This document shows, one piece after another, positions 22,114 through 31,032 of a DNA stretch of 64,000 nucleotides. The translations under genes and the position numbers were made by a program. The DNA lies in contig KV918765.1 of NCBI GenBank assembly GCA_002049455.2, forward strand, positions 248,001 through 312,000, in the 5' to 3' direction. The stretch comes from Porphyra umbilicalis (lineage: Eukaryota > Rhodophyta > Bangiophyceae > Bangiales > Bangiaceae). Within the stretch, counting starts at the first letter, position 1; every line of letters starts with the position of its first letter. The notes under the pieces were generated by a model. That model saw only the letters and a program-made list of their open reading frames with translations. It did not search any database and was not told where the DNA came from.

Positions 22114-24321
22114 TCACCAACCCCCGGAGCGAGAACCAAAGTCAGGGTTATAGCCCTGACCGGGATCATCATCGCGCGAGTAATACCCCGGCCCCGAGAA
22201 GGTCGGGGGTGTCGCCGAGGGACCATTCGCCGTCCCATAAGGGACAGGAATAGCGACACCAGAGCCCGCTTCATAAGGGGATGGGGTAGCCGATCCCGAG
22301 CCCGCCCCATAATGGGACGGGGTAGCCGATCCCGAGCCCGCCCCATAAGGGGGTGGGGCTACCGAACCCAAGGTCGCCCCATAAGGGGACGGAACAGAAG
22401 AGCCAGGCCCCACCCCGTAGTGGGGTGGGGAAGGGGACGGCGGACGCTGTAGCGTCGCCGACGAAATACCACCCCCGGCCGGAGCCGGGGGTGACGCCAT
22501 GTTGCGAATGGCCCATCCCGCCAAGACGGTATTGGTCTCGGCCACGGCCGGGCCATACTCCTCCGCCAAGAGGCGGCGGATTGAGTCCACTGTACTCAAG
22601 GAGTACAGCACATCCGCTTCTCGGTCACCCATAGGGCGTGACACAATAACGGCCATCTCGTTGCGAAGCCGCACCAAGGTGCGGCTTAGGGCCATCATCA
22701 AGGTGTGATCCACCCCGTTGGTAAGGATCGGGGGAAGCTCCCCTAGGGAGCGGGCCAAGCCATCCCACACCGCGCGCCGCACAGGCCGCGGGGTCCCCAA
22801 TTGGGCGGCCCCGTCCCACGAGAACAAGGGAAGGGCCGCCAACGGCGGACCCGAACGTCCCCCAATAAGGGGGACCGACCCTCCTCCGGGGTAGGCACGG
22901 CGCGATCGGCCAAAGCGTACACCCCCACGGGGGGTGTAAGGACGAGAGACCGCCCCCCCAAGGGGCGAGGCCGGATACGGCACCCCCGCGAAGCTCGCGG
23001 GGGGCGACGCCGGCTGTGCCGCCGGGGGAGCCAAAAGGGCCGCCGGACCGTAACGGTTCGGCCCGGCTGTGGCCAGGTCCCGATCAAGGGGACGAAGACG
23101 CAGTTCGTGAGTGACATCCCTCCCATAAGGGAGGGTGGAGTCACCAAGGCCCTCCATGAGGACCAAGACCCCGTCATCGTCAAGTACCTTGGCACACCGG
23201 AAGACCCCTCGGGGGCTCCCATCATACAGGAGCCACGACTCCTTCCCATGCTCCTCCACAAGGCGGAGGAGCTCTAACCCGGCCTCCAAGAGGGGCCGAG
23301 CGGACGGATCGGCCGAGCACAGTCGCTCTGCCGTGAGCTCAACAAAAGCCGTCCGCAGGACCAGGGGAAGACGCCACAGATGGCCATGATGGCGGATGCT
23401 GCCGACGAAGACGTCGGCCACCTCGGCGGCCCAAAGGGTCGCCAACATAATATGGTAGGGTCCCCCGAGGACCTCTCCCATCAGCTTGCTGCCACGCAGC
23501 GCCACCATCTGTGGCATCCGCGCGGCCATACCGCGCGGCACCTCGACCGACGCCCACCAAAGGGGGGCGATCGGATACAGGGCCTTGCGCCGAGATACTG
23601 GAACTTCTCGGACCTCCCGCTGCTCATGGAGCACCAGGACGCCCAGGGTAGTCCGAATCATCCACTCCCCCAGGGCGCCGGGTACAAAGTACCCGCGGTC
23701 CTCCTCCCCCAACTTGGGGGGGGTGCCAGGGTAGTAGTCCCACGAGAAGTAGGGCTTGTCGCCTACCTCCGGGGGGAGGTCACGCTCCGCCAAATGGCGA
23801 AGCACCTGACACACCCGCCAGTCCTCCTGGCGGCGGAGAAAGGGGAAGTCCGTTGCCGTCCCCTCGGGGACGGCGTACAACGGGCCATAGTTGGCCCGGA
23901 TGGTCGTCCATAGACGGACCATGCGGCGGCCCTCAAGGACCGCATACCGCTGTTCCACCAGGGACCCCCCGAGGTCCCAGGGGAACCGGTGAAAAGAGTC
24001 GTCGACGACGGCGGGAGTCGGCCAAGAAGCCGACAGGAGGGAGGCCAGGGTGCCGTCAATCTCCTCCTCCTCGCCGAGGACGTCACCAGGGGCACCGCCC
24101 CGACTGTCGACCGCCATGGCGGCCGCACCGTGGGCCGCATCGGCCGACGCCATCGGACCCCGCGAGACGGGGCCCCCAAAAAGTCCGAAGAGCCCCACCC
24201 GTGGGCGGGGCACGAGGTCGGCGAAGAGGGGGGAAGAACCCCGGGCACGCGCTCTCGGCGCTGTCCCACCTCGTGACGAAGAGGGTGCCCGCGGAACACC
24301 CGAGTAGTCCGGTCCCCCCAA
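22114..24321 (-). CDS. 735-codon antisense open frame inside the LTR element
   Basis: Uninterrupted minus-strand frame between the pol region and the 3' LTR; the first ATG in frame is at 24153, giving about 679 residues. Composition is protein-like, not shuffled, with regular aromatic residues and strings such as FPFLRRQEDWRVCQVLRH, VGDKPYFSWDYYPG and KALYPIAPLWWASVEV. A helical middle is followed by a Pro/Gly-rich tail with imperfect repeats of PYGAGSGSATPS type. I recognise no family. Extra antisense genes in this position are known from some plant Ty3 elements, where their role is unclear. The 3' LTR lies directly upstream and could supply an antisense promoter. It stays open although the sense region is broken. 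Confidence 0.7.
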   Translation of the reverse strand: MGGPDYSGVPRAPSSSRGGTAPRARARGSSPLFADLVPRPRVGLFGLFGGPVSRGPMASADAAHGAAAMAVDSRGGAPGDVLGEEEEIDGTLASLLSASWPTPAVVDDSFHRFPWDLGGSLVEQRYAVLEGRRMVRLWTTIRANYGPLYAVPEGTATDFPFLRRQEDWRVCQVLRHLAERDLPPEVGDKPYFSWDYYPGTPPKLGEEDRGYFVPGALGEWMIRTTLGVLVLHEQREVREVPVSRRKALYPIAPLWWASVEVPRGMAARMPQMVALRGSKLMGEVLGGPYHIMLATLWAAEVADVFVGSIRHHGHLWRLPLVLRTAFVELTAERLCSADPSARPLLEAGLELLRLVEEHGKESWLLYDGSPRGVFRCAKVLDDDGVLVLMEGLGDSTLPYGRDVTHELRLRPLDRDLATAGPNRYGPAALLAPPAAQPASPPASFAGVPYPASPLGGAVSRPYTPRGGVRFGRSRRAYPGGGSVPLIGGRSGPPLAALPLFSWDGAAQLGTPRPVRRAVWDGLARSLGELPPILTNGVDHTLMMALSRTLVRLRNEMAVIVSRPMGDREADVLYSLSTVDSIRRLLAEEYGPAVAETNTVLAGWAIRNMASPPAPAGGGISSATLQRPPSPSPPHYGVGPGSSVPSPYGATLGSVAPPPYGAGSGSATPSHYGAGSGSATPSPYEAGSGVAIPVPYGTANGPSATPPTFSGPGYYSRDDDPGQGYNPDFGSRSGGW

Positions 24322-24525
24322 CGAGGGGGACCGTTTTGTATGCCCTGGCGGGGCTCACCGAGGCCCTCGTGGGGCCCGAGTCCGGGGGCGGCCCGCCAGG
24401 ATGTCCCCCAGAGGGGCCCTGGAGAGGCAAGGCCGAACGAACCGCCGGGGGCTCCCCCTGGCCAGTGTATGGGCTGTTGGACACAGCCCCGGGTCTGCGA
24501 GACGCAGGCCCTAAGGTGGGGAATA

Positions 24526-25294
24526 TGTGGGGGAAACCCCCTCTCCCCTGATGACGCGATCCCCCCGGTATGAGCCGGGGGAGGGGTCACGAGCACACAC
24601 GCAATGCCCCTAGAGGGAGCAGTGTGCGGCGCCCCTTCGGGGCGCCTGCCAGGTGGCGCTCAGGGCCACCCCCCGAGTCTGACATCCCCCTTGCCCGACG
24701 GCAGGGGGGGATAGGGCCTGACGCGAACGAGGGGCCACGCGACCCCTCGATCCTGGCCCCATAGAGGGGCCTGGAAGCTTGTGGAAGCTCCTCTGGCTGG
24801 GGAGAAGCCCGGGACCGAGATTAGATCTCGGCCACTGTTGATATCCCACGAGGACTTCGATCGGAGAGTTGAAAATCTGGGGATAAGTCCCTAGTGATGT
24901 ATTGGGCAATTTCAGTCCAAGCTGGCTTAAATCCAGGGACCATATCTCTCTTCCAGTGGAAGGGGGTCCCTTGATCCGTGGCAGGGGCCACCAGGACCCC
25001 TCATCAGGGACCGTGGCCCGTCGGGCCCCGGCCCCCATACGACCGTCTTTCCCTGGGTCGGGATTGTGCACGTCCTGCGTCTTGTTTCTGAGGGTATATG
25101 AGTGTATGCTTTGGGGTCATCGTGCGTACTCGAATAAATCAGCGTTGCGTTTGCGTTAGTTCCGGCGTTCTGGTGCGCTCTGCGCCCTGTGATCCAGGCG
25201 TTTGTGTTCTTTCTCCTTTGTGTCGCTCCGCATCCTGTGCTGGGTTTTCTGACGGGGCCGTGCCCCGCCGGCTTTGCGGGCAGAAACCACTACA
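24526..25294 (+). repeat. 3' LTR (769 bp)
   Basis: Direct copy of the 5' LTR with the same length and about ten differences; ends CCACTACA, followed by the AGTTG target copy. Confidence 0.95.
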
Positions 25295-25579
25295 AGTTGC
25301 GAGGACTCCACTTTGAATCCCATGGCACAAGCTCCAAGACGAGGTGGCAAAGAAAGAAACAACAGCGATAGTAATTTACGTCTTCATGCAATATAGGAAC
25401 AGCCACGTGGACAAACCAGAGAACAAATATAAACGTGCATAAGAGCGAGGACGCCAAAAGAGAGCAGCAACAGCGGTGACGACCGCATACAGAATGCGGG
25501 GGCCGCGGCGCCGGCGACGGCCTGGACGGCGTCGGTGGGGGGGGAAGGCGCGGATCGCGATGGCGGCGGTGGGGGGGCG
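25295..25579. other. Internal right part of the long-TIR element
   Basis: Lower-GC DNA after the AGTTG target copy, then a GC-rich block. It shows no gene and belongs to the long-TIR element split by the retrotransposon. Confidence 0.5.
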
Positions 25580-25898
25580 GGGGGGCGGGGGGGGGGGAAG
25601 GGGGGGGCGCGGATCGCGGTGGCGGCGGTGCGGGGGGGGCGGGGAGCGGGGGGGGGGGGGGGCGTAACGGATCGCGGTGGCGACGTCGACCGCATCGGCG
25701 ACGCCGTCGTCCGGTTGACATATGCGCCCGGCTCGTCACAAGTTTCCGAATGCAATTTTGAGCGACCGAGAACGGGCCCATGATCTCGACCGTCGGGCCA
25801 TTGTTCAGGGATCAGACCAGGATCAAAGTATGCTGCGATTCCTGATGATTTTGCAATGGACTTGCCATCGTCCCAAAATAGCTCGCAAAAGGAGATCT
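25580..25898 (-). repeat. Right arm of the long-TIR element
   Basis: Inverted copy of 14882-15196. The G-rich inner part (25580-25665) mirrors the C-rich part of the left arm, with one more CGCGATCCG-type unit further inward near 25550. Confidence 0.8.
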
Positions 25899-26552
25899 TA
25901 TGGTCTCCGTCCACCTCTCACTAGGCTGTCAGCTATTGCTGATCCCCCAATTCTGTCCTCATCGCCCCGGAACGGTAGTGGAACAGCAAGGAATGGAGAC
26001 ATGCGATTGGTCGATCAGTCGGACAGCAGTGCATACCGGGCCTGATCTTTACAGAATGTGCCCGTACGGCCCCCGATCGCACATTCGACGCCTTCGTTTT
26101 TCTGCTCTTTCCTGCGTATCTCCCAGAAAATCTCGATATCGCAACGATTGCGGGCCAGTTGCCCCTCTGACACGGACTGGAACAGAAGAAAATCTCAAGA
26201 AAAAGAAGAATCTTGAATCTGCACGGAACTGGCCATTGGAGAGCCAGTAGAACGTCTCGGATTCGTGCTTATCGGCTGTTTGCATGTACGTTTGACCAAT
26301 GGGAGGCCAGTTCTACAAGAACCGTACGTCCAGGAACCGTTCCTGATCGATGAGGACAGAATTGGGGGATCAGCAATAAATTGGCTGACGGGCCCGCCTC
26401 CGCGATCAGAAATTCCAACGGGACGAGTGACCCCTGGCACGCTTCCAATGGGCGATCAGCCAGAATGGCCGAAGGGCCCTGCTCCACGATGTGGGGGGCC
26501 TGCAAGAGCGATGGAGGGTTTATTGCTGTCATGTGCTGCCTCGTGTGTCTGA
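25899..26552 (+). repeat. Repeat R, copy 2, right part (split by a MITE)
   Basis: 25899-25921 and 26418-26552 match R copy 1 on its minus strand; 25922-26417 is absent there. Most of that extra DNA is the MITE at 25936-26376, and the rest is divergent R sequence. The strongest match is the last 130 bp, ending GTGCTGCCTCGTGTGT. Confidence 0.8.
25936..26376. mobile_element. 441 bp TA-flanked MITE
   Basis: 29 bp perfect terminal inverted repeats starting TTGCTGATCCCCCAATTC, extended imperfectly by GGAACGGT, with TA at 25934-25935 and 26377-26378. No coding capacity. The relative at 7.1 kb lacks this insertion. Confidence 0.92.
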
Positions 26553-28052
26553 GCACCACAAGTCTTTGAGCAGAAAAGCGCCTTTCAGAATTGTTCGTTG
26601 ACACGTCACTGGTTCTAAGCCACGTTTACGCGAAACAAGGAACATATGGGTGGTACTATTGATCTCGGCTGAGTGCTAGGTTTTTTGTGGAATGACTGCA
26701 CAGCGTTTTGTCCCCGATTCCTTAAAACTGAGAACTGCGAGATTCGAACACGCCCACCGACGGTTCGCAGAACAGTCGCACATTGATCATGCGATCAAAT
26801 TATGCCCACTTTTTGTTGATTTTGAAGACAGAGCCCGCAGTGGAGTTCAGAAGTGCTCGAAGACCATCTGCACCGATATTCAGTGGGAGTTATCCTCACA
26901 CCAGCACCTGCAGATTTCGCAATTGTCCGGCGAAGTTGCTGCCCCATGCTCATGAAGGATCATTCCGATTCGCTGGTTCTGATCGTTCTGCGTATCGAGC
27001 TGAGAACCGTCCTGAAGTGGGAGTAAGATCATCCTGAGGATCGTGCTCAGGACTATCCTGGCGTCGGAGTACAATCATCCTGGGGATCGTCGTCATAGAT
27101 TGAGTGAACGAGTGCGCAAGATTGATCTAGATTCCTGCCTCAAGGACTCGATCGTAGATGATAGCCTAGACCACTTCGAGTGACGTCGTGAGGAGGGTCT
27201 GCCGAAACCGATCAGAGAGCAAGACCTGCCCATGGGGCGTCGCTCCTGGGCCACAAAACGTGTGGAGAGGGAACCTCAATGTGACTTGGTAGTCGTGCGA
27301 CCGACACGCTGTTTCCTGGCGCAGAGGGGATGGGAACTGGGTAAACTCGTGTCGGCTCGCACATCGAGAATACCGAGAAGTCCCGGACGCACCAAGTCCC
27401 GATTTATCAATTATTGGGTCTCCTTCACGCGCAGTAAGTTCGTGCTCAGCTCAGTGGCAATCTGGTCCCCTATCGTCCTAACACAGCACGTCCCGAACTC
27501 GCAATCCCCCGGTTCAATACGGTGCAGAAGCACTCGCACCAGTTTCTCAAGCGCATGAGTGATAAGTCAGATTGCAAGTTGGGCATTGGTCTGAACGAAG
27601 AGAGTGTCCACAGGTTTGTGTTCACACTGTTGACGAAATGGGCAGACATTTTGTTTGCGGAAGAGGCAGTCAGACTATCAGTTGAACAAGTCCTCACATT
27701 TTTTTCGAGTGACAGTCCCCGAGATGATCTGTGGGTCACGATGACACTGCTTCTGGAACGATCCCAGAGTCAGTCCCGAAGATGATCCCTTGAACGAGTC
27801 CAGAACTGTAGTGATGAACTGCCGAATCACAGAGGTCACTCGAGAATCAGGCAACCTGAAATGTAGGATTTTCGCTGATCCACGGAACTGTTGTGCATAC
27901 GATCCTCCGAATCATGCTGAGGCCATCTCACAGGAGCTTGCATGGCTATCTCAAAACATTCTTTCGCGTCTACTCGTTATAGATTTACAAGCCAGCAAAT
28001 TTAGAACTATCCCGGCGATGAAATACCGACCCGCAGTGTGTAGGATCCCAGG
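26553..28052. other. Transposon-like debris, no gene
   Basis: Lower GC than the host genes. Short degenerate repeats of ATCATCCTGAGGATCGTG type occur at 27028-27095. Open frames do not exceed about 110 codons. Confidence 0.45.
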
Positions 28053-28113
28053 AGAAACGGACCCACGTTCTATTCTAGAGATTAAACCTCTAGAATCGAT
28101 CGTGGGGGCCGTT
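28053..28113. repeat. Short imperfect hairpin
   Basis: GAAACGGACCCACG...TTCTAGAG is followed after seven bases by its reverse complement CTCTAGAA...CGTGGGGGCCGTTTC. It may be a small foldback element or a 3'-end stem. Confidence 0.65.
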
Positions 28114-28376
28114 TCCAACGCCTGAGAGGCGGTAGAGTTGCAAACGATTTAGATCCAAATCCCCCTCCTGACGCCATTGCGATGGGGCCACTTTCCGCGC
28201 CTTGTGCTGCTCATGTTCAATTTATCACCCGATTTGAAGCCATTGTAGCCTCCTCATTGCTCGGGGGGACCTTGCATTCACGCGATAAAACGGTCACACA
28301 TGCCATGTGGCGCGGCGGGGGGCAGCGAACGGTGGCGCCTATACTGGGTGCCGGCTGCCGGTCTACCGCTGCCGGC

Positions 28377-29855
28377 ATGCCCATGAGCGACCGCGCCGCT
28401 GGCGCCGCCCCGCCGGCAGCCCAGGCGGCCGTCGTGGTGGCCGCGGCTGCGCGCGCCGCGGTCGAAGGGCACGGGGACGTGGCGCCGTCGGCGGCCGTGT
28501 CGACAGCCGAGCGGGCGGGGAGCGCGTCCGCCGCCGCCGCCGCCACCACCGCCGCCGCTGCCGCCGCCACCGCCGCCGCCGCCGCCAGCGCGTCGGCGTC
28601 GGCCGACGCGGCGCTGCCGACGCAGCGGTCGCCGGTGGCCAAGGTCGCGGCGGCGGCGCCCCTGGCGGTGGCCAGCGCCTCCCCGCTGCCCAGGCGGGCG
28701 GAGCGGACGCCGCTCGCCCCCAGCGCGCTGCAGCCCTCCCCGCGCACGTCTGGGGAGCGCGCGCGGTCGGCGTTGCGGCAGCTGCTGCCGCCCGGGACGG
28801 ACAAGCCCGGAAATGGCCGCCGCCGCACGTGGTCCGTGTCGCTGCCGCTCGGGCGCCTCAGCGGCTCTGCGGGCGCGGGCGACCGGGAGCGGGATCGGGA
28901 GCGCGGGCGGGAACGGCAGCGGGACCGCGGCGGGGGCGGCGCCGACGCCAAGGCCGCCCCCGCCGAGCGCGGCGGCTGGCGCGCGTCGCGCGAGTCGAGC
29001 CGCTCCGCGGCGTCCGACGCCAAGCGGGGCGCCTCGGCCAAGGGCGGCGGCGGGGAGCCCCCCGACGGGGCCGCCGACGCCAAGGCGGCGGCGGCCACGT
29101 CGCCGGCGGGGGCGGTCGCCGCCGCCGCGGGGCGGCCGCCGCCGCCCCCCCTCGTGACGCCGACGGGGGTGCACCCGCTGGCGCTCGTGGCCCGCCTCCC
29201 CGCCGACGCGGCGGCAGACGTGACGGTGCTGCGCCTCGACGCCGAGGCGGCGGCGCCCGGGGTGGGGCCGCCTGCGGCGGCGGCGGCCGCCGCCGCGGCC
29301 GCCGCCGCTGTGGCCGCCACCACGGCCGCAACGCCGGCGCCGCCGTCGCGGTGGGGCTGGTTTGGCGGCGCCGCCGCCGCCACGACGGCGGCGGCAAGTG
29401 CGGCGACGGGCGGCGGGCGGGGGGCCAAGGCGTACGCTGCGTATGCAGAGCTGCGGTCGGGGGTGGTGCTGCTCTACCGGTCGGACGTGCCGGGGGGGGG
29501 GGGGAGCGCCCCCGAACCGGCCGTCTTTTTGGCGAGCGGCTCCGTCGTGACCCGCTCCGCGGCGGGGGCGGGGGCGGGGGCGGGCGGCCGCTCCGGCCGC
29601 CGCTCATCGACGGTCGGCGGCCACGGGGGTGGCGGCGGCGGCGGCGGCGGCGGCGGTAGGGGCGGTGGGGGGGGCGCCGCCGCCGGCGGGGCCGCCGGTG
29701 GGATGGTGCCGGCCGGCCCCACGGCGGGCACCGCAGCCACGCCGCGGCAGCGGTTCTCACGCAATGCTCGCATGTGCGGAAAAGCACTGTTGCTGGATAC
29801 ATATCGGTACAAAACAGCATGTTGGTGTCAGTTTCAGTCCATTCTGACTGTATAG
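28377..29855 (+). CDS. Ala/Gly-rich protein, probably a truncated host gene
   Basis: The frame is open from 28182; the ATG at 28377 (MPMSDRAAG) is the likeliest start. The N-terminal 250 residues are Ala-rich, with basic DRERDRERGRER-like runs. Near the end comes an ordered stretch, GAKAYAAYAELRSGVVLLYRSDV, then PEPAVFLASGSVV, which has the rhythm of the first strands of a PH-like domain; this is a guess. GC falls abruptly at about 29757 and the last 30 residues look like random translation of transposon-type DNA, so the original 3' half seems lost or displaced. Function unknown. Confidence 0.5.
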   Translation: MPMSDRAAGAAPPAAQAAVVVAAAARAAVEGHGDVAPSAAVSTAERAGSASAAAAATTAAAAAATAAAAASASASADAALPTQRSPVAKVAAAAPLAVASASPLPRRAERTPLAPSALQPSPRTSGERARSALRQLLPPGTDKPGNGRRRTWSVSLPLGRLSGSAGAGDRERDRERGRERQRDRGGGGADAKAAPAERGGWRASRESSRSAASDAKRGASAKGGGGEPPDGAADAKAAAATSPAGAVAAAAGRPPPPPLVTPTGVHPLALVARLPADAAADVTVLRLDAEAAAPGVGPPAAAAAAAAAAAAVAATTAATPAPPSRWGWFGGAAAATTAAASAATGGGRGAKAYAAYAELRSGVVLLYRSDVPGGGGSAPEPAVFLASGSVVTRSAAGAGAGAGGRSGRRSSTVGGHGGGGGGGGGGGRGGGGGAAAGGAAGGMVPAGPTAGTAATPRQRFSRNARMCGKALLLDTYRYKTACWCQFQSILTV

Positions 29856-30209
29856 GCGTGATCAGGGACGTCACTTTACCCAGAGGAAATGATGAAGTCA
29901 AGGGCCGCACGACTTTTGTTTTTGCCACCCTACTGTCCCAAGACGTGTTGCCCTTGCCCGCTTGGCATGTCCATGGCATCCTCCGCGTTTTAGCAGACGT
30001 CTGACCCAAAAAGAACACCACGTCACAATCAACCGAAGAGCTCAAGTAGGATGGAGGACAATCCCTGGTCACGTCGGTGTGCTCAGAATAGTACCACAAG
30101 GGCTCCTTCATGCTCATATGACACCCTACCTGCTGCCCATCACGCGTGCCCCGCGACCGATGTGAGCTTGAAACGAAGTTGGTCTGAGTGAATCTTGTAG
30201 AATACTCTA
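29856..30209. other. Intergenic, no gene
   Basis: Lower-GC DNA between the truncated gene and the next MITE; nothing recognised. Confidence 0.4.
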
Positions 30210-30660
30210 TTGCGAACCTCCAAAAAATGGCGGTTGCAGAGAGAAGGCAGGTAGAGCCGACGACACAGCATAGAAATGAAGTCGGATTGGCTGTTCGACT
30301 AGCCACGATCGTACTATTGGCTGAGAGTTGCCGCCAGTAATCTTGAAAGCCAATCAACGCGTCTTGCAGGGGTCACGCAGAGCCATTGCAACCCACAATG
30401 AGATTTCCTGAGTTTTTTTTGGGCCGCTGGCTTGGGCCTGAAGAGGGCATGGAGAGGGTTCTGGGCCAGACCTGTGATTTGTCATGAGATCAACAAATTT
30501 CTCCAGATTTCATGAGATCCTGATGAGCGTTTTCAGTGCGCAGAGCTGCATGATGAGACTGTGTAAGGAGCTCGCATGATTTATAGCCTTTCCATTGGTC
30601 CACGTACGCTGTCGAATGATTGCAACCACTCTGCAACCGCCATTTTTTGGAGGTCTGCAA
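30210..30660. mobile_element. 451 bp TA-flanked MITE
   Basis: 32 bp terminal inverted repeats (30210-30241 and 30629-30660) with two mismatches, containing CCTCCAAAAAATGGCGGTTG, flanked by TA at 30208-30209 and 30661-30662. No coding capacity. The TTGC start recalls the MITE at 25936 but the rest differs. Confidence 0.92.
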
Positions 30661-31032
30661 TATTCAGGTCCAGTGGTCAAAAGTTATCTATTCAACGTCG
30701 AGACGATGTGCAGACGGAGTACTGTACCATTGAGAGGCCTCAGAACGCTTGACACCTGACCGACACGGCTCCCAAGGCAGTGACCGTGCCACGAGACTTC
30801 AGTAACATACGTCCAGTGAAAGCTGTCATCTGAACAGTATCTGATTGTCTGTTGATGGTCGCTTTTCGGCCGATTAGCTACAACCTCTGGCGCAGGATCT
30901 TCCCATGGGCCCCGTCAATCCGAGACGAGGGTCACTGCCCGCAGGCCGCCATGGTCTCACAGCTCCCCCCCCCCGATCCTCGTATACGAGCAAGTGATAG
31001 CTCATACGTTCGCACAATGGGGGAAGGACCTA
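30661..31032. other. Intergenic, no gene
   Basis: Nothing recognised beyond short open frames. Confidence 0.4.

Larger units (their letters stand above)
15493..25294 (+). mobile_element. Ty3/gypsy LTR retrotransposon with chromodomain-like tail (fossil)
   Basis: 9802 bp, with two 769 bp LTRs in direct orientation and a 5 bp target duplication AGTTG (15488-15492, 25295-25299). Parts in order: 5' LTR, a TGGTGGATCAGC word just after it as a candidate primer-binding site, a gag region with a CCHC zinc knuckle, a pol region (protease-like, reverse transcriptase, RNase H, integrase-derived segments), a chromodomain-like tail, an antisense open frame, a purine-rich tract before 24526, and the 3' LTR. 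The LTRs differ at about ten positions by eye (about 1.3%), so insertion is fairly recent. The sense coding region is broken, with roughly three breaks. Confidence 0.95.
14882..25898. mobile_element. Long-TIR, TA-flanked DNA element (interrupted by the LTR element)
   Basis: The left arm starts AGATCTCCTGTTGCGAGC at 14882; the right arm, read inward from 25898, starts AGATCTCCTTTTGCGAGC. The arms agree over about 240 bp with two mismatches before C-rich repeats begin, and TA flanks both ends. Without the 9.8 kb retrotransposon and its duplicated target the element would be about 1.2 kb. Comparison with R copy 1 shows the empty target. No transposase is recognisable, so it is non-autonomous, probably moved by a Tc1/mariner-type enzyme. 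Confidence 0.82.

Noticed and set aside
26736-26760. GATTCGAAC word resembling a tRNA T-loop
   Set aside because: No acceptor stem, D-loop or anticodon arm around it; no tRNA found in the window.
28217-29428. 403-codon minus-strand frame opposite the Ala-rich gene
   Set aside because: Shadow frame of stop-poor GC-rich DNA; the plus strand has the better composition and start.
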